This document shows positions 1 through 10,197 of a DNA stretch of 64,000 nt, one piece after another. The stretch's first letter is position 1. Every line of letters starts with the position of its first letter. A program made the position numbers and the translations under genes. The DNA is taken from NCBI GenBank assembly GCA_028751875.1, contig CM054144.1, forward strand, positions 26,926,566 through 26,990,565, read 5' to 3'. Under the pieces are notes generated by a model. It saw nothing but the letters and a program-made list of their open reading frames with translations, ran no database searches and was not told the DNA's origin. The stretch comes from Rapana venosa (lineage: Eukaryota > Mollusca > Gastropoda > Neogastropoda > Muricidae).

Positions 1-64
1 CGTTCCGCCTTTGGGAAGAGTAGGCCACTGTGTGCCGGTAGGAACGGATGACAGAACCAAAACT
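1..64 (+). repeat. SINE-A fragment (body only)
   Basis: This matches the 3' body of the SINE-A family, with the landmarks ttccgc, gaagagtaggcca, tgtgccggt and gaacggatgaca. The full copy of the family is at 5,905-6,262. The 5' part lies outside the window. Confidence 0.7.
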
Positions 65-73
65 CATCATTCA

Positions 74-160
74 CACAGGTGTCGTGTTTAGACACCGTCC
101 CCGAAGTCGGAATGCGGCTACCTGATTGGGGGAGGGTGGGGGAGGGTCGCATACGAACTC
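74..160 (+). repeat. Repeat family D fragment
   Basis: The landmarks gaagtcggaatgcggctacct and ggtcgcata are shared with about a dozen other family D copies in the window. The copy is interrupted by a G-rich stretch and followed by C-rich and (CAAA)n low-complexity DNA to about 260. Confidence 0.6.
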
Positions 161-453
161 GAAGAAGAAGAACAACAACAATAAAAAAACCCAGCCCCCC
201 CCCCACCCCCCAAACCAACCAACCAACAAAACAAACAAGCAAGCAAACAAACAAACCCCAATGAACTGTTCCCATTTGAGGCGAGAGACAAAGATATAAG
301 AAGGAGAAAGAGAAACAGTCCTTTTCAGTTATCTTCCCCCTTTCTCTCCTTGCCAGCAACATATTCCATAATGATTAGGCCAGCACCACACTACCTGTTC
401 CGTGAAACCCACACTGCAGAAACTTCCTAAACTGCACAAGCCAACGCGATGTG

Positions 454-1757
454 TTGCACGTTGCAGTAGGTTGCATGTTGTTGCAGTAGGTTGCATGATG
501 CAGTAGGTTGCATGATGCAGTAGGTTGCATGTTGCAGTAGGTTGCAGTAGGTTGTATGTTGCAGTAGGTTGCATGTTGCAGTAGGTTGTATGTTGCAGTA
601 GGTTGCATGTTGCAGTAGGTTGTAGTAGGTTGTATGTTGCAATAGGTTGCATGTTATTGCAGTAGGTTGCATGTTGGGTAGGTTGTATGTTGCAGTAGGT
701 TGTATGTTGCAGTAGGTTGCATGTTGCAGTAGGTTGTAGTAGGTTGTATGTTGCAGTAGGTTGCATGATGCAGTAGGTTGCATGATGCAGTAGGTTGTAT
801 GCTGCAGTAGGTTGCATGTATGTTGTATGTTGCAGTAGGTTGTATGCTGCAGTAGGTTGCATGTTGCAGTAGGTTGTATGTTGCAGTAGGTTGCATGTAG
901 TTGCATGTTGCAGTAGGTTACATGTTGCAGTAGGTTGTATGATGCAGTAGGTTGCATGTTATTGCAGTAGGTTGCATGTTGGGTAGGTTGTATGTTGCAG
1001 TAGGTTGCATGTAGTTGCATGTTGCAGTAGGTTACATGTTGCAGTAGATTACATGTTGCAGTAGGTTGTATGTTGCAGTAGGTTGCATGTAGTTGCATGT
1101 TGCAGTAGGTTACATGTTGCAGTAGGTTACATGTTGCAGTAGGTTGTATGATGCAGTAGGTTGCATGTTATTGCAGTAGGTTGCATGTTGGGTAGGTTGT
1201 ATGTTGCAGTAGGTTGTATGTTGCAGTAAGTTGCATGTTGCAGTAGGTTGCATGTTGCAGTAGGTTGCATGTTGCAGTAGGTTGGATGTTGCAGTAGGTT
1301 GTATGTTGCAGTAAGTTGCATGTAGGTTGTATGTTGCCGTAGGTTGTATGCTGCAGTAGGTTGCATGTATGTTGTATGTTGCAGTAGGTTGTATGTTGCA
1401 GTAAGTTGCATGTTGCAGTAGGTTGCAGTAGGTTGCATGTTGCAGTAGGTTGTATGTTGCAGTAGGTTGCATGTTGCAGTAGGTTGCATGTTGCAGTAGG
1501 TTGCATGTTGCAGTAGGTTGTATGTTACAGTAGGTTGTATGTTGCAGTAAGTTGCATGTTGCAGTAGGTTGCAGTAGGTTGCATGTTGCAGTAGGTTGTA
1601 TGTTGCAGTAGGTTGCATGTTACAGTAGGTTGGATGTTACAGTAGGTTGGATGTTGCAGTAGGTTGCATGTTACAGTAGGTTGCATGTTGCAGTAGGTTG
1701 CATGTTGCAGTAGGTTGTATCTTGCAGTAGGTTGCATGTTGCAGTAGGTTGGATGTT
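454..1757. repeat. 1.3-kb minisatellite, 17-bp unit
   Basis: The unit is ttgcatgttgcagtagg, repeated head to tail roughly 75 times. The main variant has ttgtatg in place of ttgcatg. Local gain or loss of 3 to 9 bases gives recurring variants such as ttgcatgatgcagtagg and ttgcatgttattgcagtagg. Larger blocks, for example a run containing ttgggtaggttgtatg, recur near 676, 981 and 1,189. That indicates higher-order duplication. The 17-bp period rotates the reading frame, so the long minus-strand open frames rich in Gln, Thr, Tyr and Asn are by-products. There are no spacers, so this is not a CRISPR array. Confidence 0.95.
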
Positions 1758-1836
1758 GACTCCATTTTGTTCGCGATTCTGCAACCCATGGCAAACACTA
1801 TCACAAGTTACAGGATCTTTATAGCACAAGCCAAAG

Positions 1837-1925
<89 letters not shown>
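1837..1925. repeat. (CT)n microsatellite
   Basis: A run of about 88 bases of CT with one TTCT interruption. Confidence 0.95.
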
Positions 1926-1928
<3 letters not shown>

Positions 1929-1929
1929 A

Positions 1930-2779
1930 ATTAAAAATAAATAAATATAAGCATGTATCAGAGACGCCTGGCACTGGCTTATCTGCAGGCGAAGAATGCA
2001 TTGGGGTTAGCGCCGTAAATAGTCCCGCGAGCTGAGACAGGAACTGGCAAAACCTAAGCCGAACAGAATCAGAAGTCCGCGGCTTTCCACCTTTTATTTT
2101 CTCCTGATATTTTCACAGAAGTTACACACACAATCATTCTTAGTTGTTGTTTTTTGGTATTTATCGCAGTGATGTTCAGCTACAGCCGACTTTTTTTTTG
2201 GGTGTACGTGTATTTTAGAGTGCTCTTATAAGCATTGCTTATTGTACTCATGTTATGCATTGGTTCTAGGTTGTTCTGTGCCAATAGAAGTTTGTTTAAA
2301 CTATCAGAGGTCTGCCGCACGAAGAAGAAGAAGAAGAAGAAGAAGAAGGAAGAGGAGGAGAAAGACGACGATGACGACGCGGAGGAGGAGGAGGAGGAGG
2401 AGATACAGGATACAACTTTTATTGTCCACTTACACACGGAAGAAGAAGAAATTAAAAAATAAACACAGACAAGATATCACTACAAGGGTTAAAAAATATT
2501 TTTTAAAACATACATTACTTTGGAGAGAAGCGTTTTAATCATTTCGAAGCGAATAGACATTTAACAAATGAAAAGACCAAGATACGACACGCCTTTCAAA
2601 TCAGACTATAGTCCTCTTTTAGGGAACATTTGGTATAAAAAAAATAATGGCGAATTTCAATGTTGAGTTGAAACATGACACTTAAATGTTGAGAGATTTT
2701 AAGAAAAAGTAATGAAAAAGTGTTCCTGAGTGTCGCACCTAAATTGTCAAGTCTCTTTTTTTTCCCCTTGGGGATGGAA

Positions 2780-2812
<33 letters not shown>

Positions 2813-3370
2813 GGATAGGTATCCGTTTGTTCGCGAGACAGGATGGGCTCAAAATGTCTCGCCATGTTAGCGGAGCATTTAAATAGAATTGCTAAAGGGA
2901 GTGTAGGTCTTGACAAGCTCAGACAAATAAATATTTAGTCGAAATAACACCGATGTCTACTTTTTTTTTTAATTCCCCTCTGCGTTTCTTCTCAGCCATT
3001 ATTCGTGAACAAATTCTTTTTTCAATGTCCTATCCTATATGATTCATACAAAGAATATGACATTGACATTCTGGGAAAGAAATCTGTTAATACGTTTGTT
3101 CATAGATCAGAAGTAACTGAATTAGAGGGTTTTTCTTAATCCTATGTGTTGACGAAGAAACGAAGACAGCCGGAATGACATGGGCCGAGCTAAAGAGGAT
3201 CTCCCAAAGCCGAGTTCGCTGGAGGGGTGTTGTTGCAGCCCTGTGTTCCCCAAGGAACCAAGAGGCATAAGTCAAGTAAGTCAAGTCTAAATCCTTGGTC
3301 TGTCGTGGATGCTTTAGTCTAACATCTCCTAGTGTCCCCCTCTATCTTCGCCCCCCTTCCCCCCTACCTC

Positions 3371-3411
<41 letters not shown>

Positions 3412-3834
3412 TGTTAGTTTTTTAAATTATAGGTTTTCCTCTGTTTTTAGATAGAAACACCACCTCCAACAACAATATTTCACACAGGCAGAAATTGAAA
3501 GCCAACCGAGAGAACAGAGGAGAGAGCAAATAAGTTCAAATCTAAGGAGCAAAAAATGAAGCAGACGACACTCTTTCAAATGAACTGTTGGGTGTAGGAT
3601 GCACAATCACAAAAAAAGGAGAAGCGTGAGCGAAGGAAGCAGGGCTCAACTTCTGGAGACGTTTTCCCTTGCAACACCTATGGGAAGTGCTGTGCATCCA
3701 GAATCGGCCTCTTCTCCCATATGAGGATACATTCTGACAGATAAGCCTGCCTGCCTACTCATCCGTCGATCCGACGGGAGACTCCATCATCACACAATCA
3801 CAGGTGCGCACACAAGAAGAGACTTGTCGTAGTT
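1930..3834. other. Intergenic DNA, no gene seen
   Basis: No coding exon or known element is recognisable. The stretch holds a (GAA/GAG)n tract at about 2,321-2,405, which gives Lys/Glu- or Arg-rich open frames of no significance. TG repeats lie at about 2,780-2,810 and 3,372-3,404. Confidence 0.6.
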
Positions 3835-3847
3835 CAGCGTAGAAGTA

Positions 3848-4138
3848 GGTAAAGGTAAAGGAGTCCCATAACCTATAAGGTCGTAGGGGAGCAAGGCGTC
3901 AGAGACCTCACTTCTCTAGGGCCAGCATATTGAGGGCGGCGCCCATCTCCTCTCCCTCGCTGCTTTACCTTCCCTGACCCTAGAGAGGGCAGGTACCCAT
4001 TTACAGCTGGGTGAACTGGGGGAACTGTACTGAAGCCAAGGCGCGCAAACGGTCACCCATCCAATTGGTAACCACGCTCGACGCTGCTTAACTTGGCTGG
4101 GGAAAGCGAGTGCTCCGACCACTGAGCTATCCCGTCCC
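3848..4138 (-). mobile_element. tRNA-5S rRNA hybrid SINE, copy 1
   Basis: Read on the minus strand, the element starts gggacgggatagctcagtgg. This contains a full tRNA-type A box, tagctcagtgg. About 25 bases later comes a 5S rRNA-like segment: agttaagcagcgtcgagc (5S A-box region), tggtta (intermediate element position) and ttggatgggtgaccg (5S C box). A central domain with cacccagctgtaaatgggtacct follows. The tail is ctcctttacctttacc. A perfect 13-bp target-site duplication, cagcgtagaagta, flanks it at 3,835-3,847 and 4,139-4,151. So the copy is a complete retroposed unit of about 291 bp. It has no open frame and would depend on LINE enzymes. The minus-strand frame over the element is not a gene. 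Confidence 0.88.
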
Positions 4139-4187
4139 CAGCGTAGAAGTACAAACATGTAAATCAAAATTTTAAACAGATCTTTGC

Positions 4188-4275
4188 CGAAGTCGGAATG
4201 CTAGATAGCTTGATGAGGGGGGGGGGGGGGGGGGAACGGTCGCATAGGTCTTTTGGTGAATCTCAGAGCCCTAGT
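4188..4275 (+). repeat. Repeat family D fragment
   Basis: It carries the family landmarks gccgaagtcggaatgc and ggtcgcatagg, interrupted by a G run of about 18 bases. Confidence 0.55.
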
Positions 4276-4589
4276 GAAGGAAAGGGGTAAAAAAAGATTT
4301 TCCTTATTAGCGTCACTTAAGAAAAGGATCAAACTGTGGTGAGTGAGCAAGACGGCGGGCTGTTGAATGGGTAGAAGCATTTCACAACTTTCCGGGGCCG
4401 CCTGGGCATTATGGGTGTGCATGAGAGAGAGAGTGTTGTATAGGTTTTGAAGTGATCATTGGTGAGAAGAATGTGTTATGGGAGCGGCTGATGTAAGGAG
4501 AAATAGTCGCGTCCAAAAGTTTGCCTTGCCATTTTCACAATACAAAAAAAACACCATGGTTTCCTTAGAGTCAGCATGGCGTGTTTGAT

Positions 4590-4802
4590 AGTTTTGTTCT
4601 GAGACGCCCTTTGGAGGCGATTTTCCTCCTGGAGTTTACAGCAGTACTGACCGCACTCTCCTGAAAGTCCTTTGGAGGAGTCTTTAAACCGAGGTTCCGT
4701 GTATGGACGCAGGCAAGATATCTTGCAACACACATTAAAACCTGTTCCGCTTTTCGGAAGACAAGGCCATTGTGTACCGGTAGGAATGGATGACAAAATC
4801 TA
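4590..4802 (+). repeat. SINE-A copy, diverged, head missing
   Basis: Landmarks in order are gagtttacagcagtactgac, aaagtcctttgg, aaaccgaggttccgtgt, gttccgcttttcgg and ggaatggatgacaaaat. An A-rich (CAAA)n tail follows to about 4,840. Confidence 0.75.
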
Positions 4803-5010
4803 AAAACAACAACAACAAAAACCAAACAAACAAACAAACAAGCCAGCGTTAAATTGTGAGCGGAATGCACATCATCATTATTTTAGTAAGGATGATGTGG
4901 TCTTGTTGAGGCAGCAAAACCAGGCCATCAGCCAGCTGTCCAGTTTGGTCTGCAGCCAGTGTGGCAGGGAACGGACTGCTTGGCCACTCCAGGACGGTGT
5001 CCTCAACAAG

Positions 5011-5300
5011 GTAAGGTCAAGGTAAAGGAGTCCCATAACCTATAAGGTCGTAGGGGAGCAAGGCGTCAGAGACCTCACTTCTCTAGGGCCAGCATATTGA
5101 GGGCGGCGCCCATCTCCTCTCCCTCGCTGCTTTACCTTCCCTGACCCTAAAGAAGGCAGGTATCCATTTACAGCTGGGTGAACTGGGGGAACTGTACTGA
5201 AGCCAAGGCGCGCAAACGGTCACCCATCGAACTGGTAACCACGCTCGACGCTGCTTAACTTGGCTGGGGAAAGCGAGTGCTCCGACCACTGAGCTATCCC
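5011..5300 (-). mobile_element. tRNA-5S rRNA hybrid SINE, copy 2
   Basis: Nearly identical to copy 1 over its whole length, with the same tRNA A box and the same 5S-like A, intermediate and C elements. It is flanked by a 12-bp duplication, gtcctcaacaag, at 4,999-5,010 and 5,301-5,312. The few first bases of the element and the duplication overlap ambiguously. The close match to copy 1 suggests fairly recent insertion. Confidence 0.88.
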
Positions 5301-5420
5301 GTCCTCAACAAGACTGAAGGGAAAGATTCTCCCCTCTTGTTTCATCTCATGTCTGTCCCTGCCCTCAAGAACCAACACTCCCCCCCACCCCCCTCCAACC
5401 AGCCTGCCCGAGTTTACAAC

Positions 5421-5440
5421 CTGTGTGTGTGTGTGTGTGT

Positions 5441-5478
<38 letters not shown>

Positions 5479-5540
5479 CGCGCGCGCGCGCGTGTTTACA
5501 TTTGTATTTGTAAAAAATCCTGTTAATTGTGCGCGTGTGT
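5421..5540. repeat. (TG)n and (CG)n alternating tract
   Basis: TG repeats interrupted by gcgcgcgcgcgcg. A short duplicated segment (gtgtttacatttg) follows each TG block. Confidence 0.9.
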
Positions 5541-5604
5541 GTGTTTACATTTGAATTTGTAAAAATCTATTAATTGTAACTGGCTGCATGTGAAAGACTA
5601 GGAT

Positions 5605-5660
5605 GAATGAGAGCGCTTTGATTTGTTTTTTTGCAAGATGTAGCGCTGTATAAATTCCAT

Positions 5661-5702
<42 letters not shown>
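5605..5702 (+). mobile_element. LINE/SINE 3' tail with (ATT)n end
   Basis: The tail reads gagcgctttgatttg, then tgcaagatgtagcgctgtat, then aaattccatg and (ATT)n. The same tail ends the L2/CR1-like LINE at 54,413-55,115 and the long-tailed SINE-A copies. The two AGCGCT hexamers can pair with each other. Confidence 0.65.
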
Positions 5703-5703
<1 letters not shown>

Positions 5704-5904
5704 AGAAGGCGCAGCCATTGTTTCCTGAGACAGAGGAAGCCTACTATGTGGCTTGGTAATTTTCTGAGACATATCATTTGTACAGATAGCGGGTGTGAGG
5801 AAGAGTGGTTTTGTTTTTCATTTGCTTCTGTTTTTACTGTGGTAAAAGGTTCCACATGTATAATGTTACACGTGTTGTGAATGTGTTCTTGATTTACGAC
5901 ACGG

Positions 5905-6262
5905 GACGGGATAGCCTAGTGGTTAGAATATTACGCTCGTAATCTGACGACCCGGGTTCGATTCCCTTTCAAGGGGATATTTTCCCCGGGAGTTAACATC
6001 AGTGCAGACTCCGTTCTCCCCCAAAGTCCTTCGGATGAGACTATAAACCGAGATCCCGTGTGCTAACGTATGCAGAACATCTTGCGCACACTTTAAAACC
6101 GGTTCCGCTTTTCGGAAGAGTAGGCCATTGTGTGCCGGTGGGAACGGATGACAGAATTTACAAATCCGCATACACACGGGGCCTTGATGTAAAAAAGCAC
6201 ATGAGTGCTTATTCCATTATCCTCGATATAAAAGAATAAAATAAAATAAAATAAATAAAAAC
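5905..6262 (+). mobile_element. SINE-A, full-length copy with tRNA head 1
   Basis: The head, gggatagcctagtggttag to gggttcgattccc, holds both pol III boxes: the A box tagcctagtgg and the B box ggttcgattcc. The body follows in order: gttaacatcagtgcagactc, agtccttcggatgagacta, aaaccgag, gttccgcttttcggaagag, gtgccggtgggaacggatga, gcacatgagtgcttattcc and attatcctcgatataaaag. The tail is (AATAA)n. This is the most complete plus-strand copy of the commonest repeat in the window. It is a retroposon, not a tRNA gene. Confidence 0.85.
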
Positions 6263-6283
6263 ACTTAAAACAACCAGCTGCCA

Positions 6284-6660
6284 TGGTGCAGTGGTTAGTG
6301 TTTTGGGTTACGGACTGGAAGGTCGCCGGTTCGATTCGCATAAGAGTCATAGGGATTTTTCGGACTCCGGCCGGCTCCTACCCAGAGTGAGTGTGCTGTG
6401 GGCTCAGTGGGAAGACTGGGACCACACAGTCGAGCTTCATCCACTTAACGGATGCGAGTTTGAGAGTGTTGCTCAAATTACCTGACCAACACTGCAGGTG
6501 TCTGTGTCTCTCGGACCCGGTTGACGCCAGGATATATTATGATAGTGAGCGTAGAGTACAACCCTGTCAAGTAGTCTCAAAGCATATGCACTTCCACAGC
6601 AGCATCATTACGTCATCCTCATTGTCATTGATCATCATGCAATAAAATAAAAATAAAAAA
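6284..6660 (+). mobile_element. Second tRNA-derived SINE (family B)
   Basis: It starts just after the SINE-A tail. The head has an A-box-like tggtgcagtggttag and a B box ggttcgattc. The body differs from SINE-A, with landmarks tttttcggactccggccggc, gtgtgctgtgggctcagtg and ggacccggttgacgccagga. It ends in an A-rich (AATAAA)n tail at about 6,640-6,660. It probably inserted into, or next to, the A-rich tail of the preceding element. Confidence 0.72.
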
Positions 6661-6679
6661 GGCCTCTGATTCCCTGGTC

Positions 6680-7134
6680 CTAGTTGCTCTGGTCTCATGG
6701 TGACCTCAGATTCGGTTTGTCCATACACTTCTGTGCCTGTGGTGAGTTTGTGTCAGGGCCTTTGGGGTTGGAGGTTCACGGGGGACAGTCGTTGGAGGGA
6801 CGTTGTGGTGGTTGCCACCTCGGGTGGGCAACTCACTCAGTCGCGGAGCCAGACTGAGCTAATACTGTCGTTAGTAGGGGGCTTAGTAGGAGGTGTCCTG
6901 CGTATGTTAGGTCAGAACGGGCACCACTGAACACCAAAGTGACCCAGCAGCAGCGCAGGGCCCCTCTGGCTGGTGGCCCTACGGCGGCCTGACAGTGATG
7001 GGCTCTCTGTGGACCTCTGACTCTGAGGATGAGACATAACAAATCTAGGTATGGCTGTGGCGGGGAGATTGGAGTGAGCGGCGTGGGAACAGCAGGACTG
7101 GGGACGTCACAGAAGATGAGGCAGCACACAAAAA
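6680..7134 (+). mobile_element. Probable LINE 3' end (non-coding)
   Basis: The last 95 or so bases (7,041-7,134, from aatctaggtatggctgtggc to gaagatgaggcagca) recur at 8,333-8,429 as a short insertion with a target duplication and an A tail. That is how a 5'-truncated LINE copy looks, so the longer copy here is inferred to be the 3' region of the same LINE. No reverse transcriptase is visible, and the left boundary is uncertain. Confidence 0.45.
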
Positions 7135-7850
7135 ACCCTAACAAAAAACAAACAAAAAACCCACTTAAAACAAAGATTGCGTATTGATTCGCAAGTCCCA
7201 TGCAAGTGAGAGTTATCAAATTTCGAAACAAATATTTACAAAATTGATAAATCGAGTTATACCCCTGTAGCAAAAAAACCCAAAAAAAACCCAAGGAGAA
7301 AGGAGTTGGAATAAGAGCTATTAAACGTTTTGTTACGTTCTTCTTTTTAAAAAAACAACTAAAGCAAACCATTTGCAGTTCATAACTAAATTAGTGTATC
7401 ACCTGAACGTGAAGTATTATACAGTAAATGTAGAAAACTTTATATATAAAATACTCATGTATATTTTTTTTAAAAACACCCAAAAAACCCCAACCAAAAC
7501 AGTTTATGTACCGAGTCCCCACACAGATGGTTAGGACGGAGGAGCGTTTGCTCACTTCACAATAATAACAACAACAACAAAAGAATAATAATAAAAACCC
7601 ACCAAACCTTCCCCCAAACACACAAATACCCCAACCAAAAACCCGCAAGGTGTTTCCACCTGAGGATACACTGAAATGATATTACCTACGACTCTTCTTT
7701 CCGCACTCGATGACCGGGGAGGCAAGGAGGAGAGCACGGGAAGATGCCTGCAGGCCTGAGGACAACAGCAGAGCAGGGAAAGGGGGGCTGAGGTGCCAGG
7801 AGAGAGGAGGACTGCCTGTTGTATTGTGTTAATTTTTTAATATTTTAAAA
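7135..7850. other. A-rich intergenic DNA, no gene seen
   Basis: It contains many AAACCC-like and CAAAAA runs. Minus-strand open frames here are rich in Phe, Cys and Gly and resemble no family. Confidence 0.5.
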
Positions 7851-7852
7851 TT

Positions 7853-8135
7853 ATTTTATATCGAGGATAATGGAATAAGCACTTATGTGTTTTTTTTTAC
7901 ATCCGTGTGTATGCGAATTTGTAAATTCTGTCATCTGTTCCCAACGGCACATAATGGCCTCCTCTTACGAAAAGCCGAACAGGATTTAACGTGTGCGCAA
8001 GATGTTCTGCGTGCGTTCGCACACGGGGCCTCGGTTCATAGTCTCATCCGAAAGACTTTTGGGGAGAGTGGAGTCTGCACTGATGTTAACTCCAAGGTAA
8101 AACATCCCCCCTTGAACGGGAATCGAACCAGGTCA
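7853..8135 (-). mobile_element. SINE-A copy, minus strand
   Basis: On the plus strand it reads atatcgaggataatggaat, ctgtcatctgttccca, gcgcaagatgttctgcgtgc, cacggggcctcgg, catagtctcatccgaaagac and finally gggaatcgaacca, the complement of the tRNA B box. The A box is lost or diverged. Confidence 0.8.
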
Positions 8136-8275
8136 CCTATGACTGATCAAACACTTTGACAAAGCTGCTTTGTATGTAAACACATTTTTATTCGTTCAGA
8201 ACAACGCAGCATCAATACACACATGGAATGAGTACAACAAGCAATGCTTCTGTGAGGAGGACAAGGCTGCTGAAG

Positions 8276-8865
8276 TAAAGTAAAGGTGTCCTATACACTA
8301 TTCTGTAGTTAGAGAACAAAGTTGTCAGAGACGAATCTGGGTATAGCTGTGGCGGGGAGATTGGGATGAGCGGCGTGGGAACAGCAGGACGGGGTCATCG
8401 CAGAAGATGAGGCAGCAACAAAAAAAAAGGTTGTCAGAGACTTCCACTTCCGTTTGAAATTTTTATTTTAAATTAAAAGTACCAGCAGAGTTGTCCGATT
8501 GAGGAGACTTCAGCTTCAAGCTGCTGCGATTGAATTAACGTCCTAGCGGAGATGTTCAGATTTCGGGACCGAATGTCAGCATTGTTTTGTTTTTGTTTTA
8601 GAAGCCAGCAGTTTAAGGGTGGTGGCGCTCATTTCCACTTTCTCGTTGCTTTACCTTCTAAGTTCCTCCCGAGGACAGGTCCACATTTAGCCTACAGCTG
8701 GGTGAACTGAAGGAGGACTGTGCCGAAGCTGACTTAGCTTAAAATAACCGATGGTCCCTCCGTGAGGCAGCTACGCTCAAACATTGCTTAATCTTAGCTT
8801 GGGGAGAGCAAGTGGTCTGACCACTGAGCTGTCCCGTGCCGTGCCGTGCCGTGCCGTGCCCCATT
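8276..8865 (-). mobile_element. tRNA-5S hybrid SINE, copy 4, old and disrupted
   Basis: Diverged but collinear with copies 1 to 3. On the plus strand it has gtaaaggtgtcctata, tcgttgctttacctt, acagctgggtgaact, attgcttaatcttagcttgg and gaccactgagctgtcccgt. It is split by the insertion at 8,333-8,429 and by further extra sequence up to about 8,600. At its tRNA-head end the motif ccgtg is repeated about five times (8,834-8,860), an expansion absent from the other copies. Confidence 0.65.
8333..8429 (+). mobile_element. 5'-truncated LINE end inserted in the SINE
   Basis: A 97-bp segment ending in an A run is flanked by a perfect 12-bp duplication, gttgtcagagac (8,321-8,332 and 8,430-8,441). It matches the 3' end of the element at 6,680-7,134. 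Duplication, poly(A) end and truncation together fit target-primed reverse transcription. Confidence 0.75.
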
Positions 8866-9470
8866 GCTGGTGAACAGACTTGTGAACAAAACAGACAATG
8901 CAGATGAGAAACAGGGTTAACAGAAAACGAAGAAGCACACCAAGTGGGCAACCATATTCTTCTGCTAGGATCATAAGACACAGGGAAACCTCATACTATG
9001 TATTCTGCTACTTATGTTCTGTTTTTCATCCACGTGACGTAGTAAAGAAACAGATACAATCCTTTCAAATCAAAAAAAGGAAAATAAATCGTCTTGTCTA
9101 TTGCAGTGTACTGGGTGAGAGTACTCTGTGTAGTTTTTCCCAGTGAGGTTTCAAACACTGCCGGGACCTCTGAAGAGTGCTCAACCAGGAGTCGTAACTG
9201 AGTAAGGTCAGGCCAAAGGCATGGTCCTTACTCAATTATTCCCCAAATGCCGCCTTCAAAGTTTTATCCTGTAGCGAACATTTCCCTTTTTTTTCTCTTT
9301 TTCGAATCTTGGACAAAGATCATTTTTATGATGGGAATGAAGTTGTAGCTGATTACCTGGACTTGTTTTTCCTCACTATATTAATTTTCTGAATTATACA
9401 CACACACATACACACACACATATATATCTCTGTATATATATCTATATCTATCTGTTTATATATATTCGAG
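8866..9470. other. Intergenic DNA, no gene seen
   Basis: Unique-looking sequence ending in (AC)n and (TA)n repeats at about 9,398-9,470. The repeats abut the LINE fragment that follows. Confidence 0.5.
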
Positions 9471-9474
9471 TATG

Positions 9475-9873
9475 GTTGGAATCAGTGACCTCCGAATCCA
9501 TAAAAATCGTTATATATGTGCAGATAATATAAACAATGACTGTCCATTTTGTCCAGCGTCAGAAGAAAATGAACTTAATATGTGTTTTCAGTGTGACACA
9601 TACTCTATTTTGAGACCAAACATGCTGAAGGAGATTCCCATTCATTTTCAGAAAGCAAAGTATGTGAGCCTTATGGCCACTCAGAACGTGTCAATAATCA
9701 GACAACTAGCATGGTTTTTGTACAAAGCCTTCAAACTCACAGACAGTAAACTCAGTCTCCTGCATACAAAGAATTTTGCAAATCTTGATATCATTTACTT
9801 ATGTCTATATGCTTTTTTTCACTTTTCATTGACATCTCTTTTCTTGAGAAATGATATCATTCATTGTCTGTAA
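9475..9873 (+). pseudogene. LINE reverse transcriptase C-terminal fragment
   Basis: The open frame begins MVGISDLRIHKNRYI. It then has a zinc-knuckle-like CPFC, followed by a second Cys cluster, and LAWFLYKAFKL near residue 80. The pattern of basic helix, Cys-x2-Cys, Glu-rich spacer, Cys and a final hydrophobic helix is typical of the region after the reverse transcriptase palm in many non-LTR retrotransposons. The catalytic palm and endonuclease are absent, and the 5' side ends in simple repeats. The initial ATG is incidental. The clade is not assigned. Confidence 0.55.
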
Positions 9874-10065
9874 GCATAGTATGTACCCATGAAATCAGAA
9901 CGTTAATATCAAAAACATGGTTTTGTACAAGCTCTTCACTCCACTCTCAGTTCTGTAATCTGAATTTTGCATATTTTTTCGTTTACTTATGTCATATGTT
10001 TTTTTCCTTTTTAGACATACTTTCTTGATAATATGCATTCTTATTCTGTAGCACTTATGGAATGA
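9710..10065. repeat. Diverged tandem duplication of the LINE end
   Basis: Two blocks start at catggtttttgtacaa (9,710) and catggttttgtacaa (9,916), about 206 bp apart. They stay alignable through tttacttatgtc, tttcttgagaaatgatat / tttcttgataatatgcat and a final tagcac/tag motif. The second block is noticeably diverged. Confidence 0.5.
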
Positions 10066-10197
10066 AAATGTGAGATAGCCTAAATTATTATACATTATTG
10101 TATTCTCTTTATCTCTGATTTGTATTTGATTTCGTCATGATATTATTTTCGTATTATTAGGGTTGTTTTGTTTGTTAGTAGATGTATGTATGGTGAA

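Noticed and set aside
454..1757. CRISPR-like direct repeats
   Set aside because: Units are contiguous without unique spacers, and the DNA is clearly animal. The same holds for 23,775-25,850.
329..1794. Several long minus-strand open frames rich in MQPTATYNLL
   Set aside because: They are translations of the 17-bp minisatellite, whose period rotates frames. No non-repeat sequence or codon signal.
2235..2538. Plus-strand Lys/Glu and Arg-rich open frames
   Set aside because: They come from a GAA/GAG repeat. No other coding evidence.
4035..4138. 5S rRNA gene on the minus strand
   Set aside because: Only the middle and 3' control part of 5S is present, fused to a tRNA-like start and followed by a SINE body with target duplications.
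5920..5985. tRNA gene from A and B boxes
   Set aside because: The head continues into the SINE-A body and recurs across the window. No complete acceptor stem or 3' half fits a working tRNA. The same reasoning applies at 6,284, 14,215-14,290, 21,520-21,597, 29,536 and 62,543.
6833..7372. 179-codon minus-strand open frame with hydrophobic stretches
   Set aside because: It overlaps a probable LINE 3' end and A-rich DNA. Hydrophobicity comes from poly(A) complement (Phe). No family pattern.
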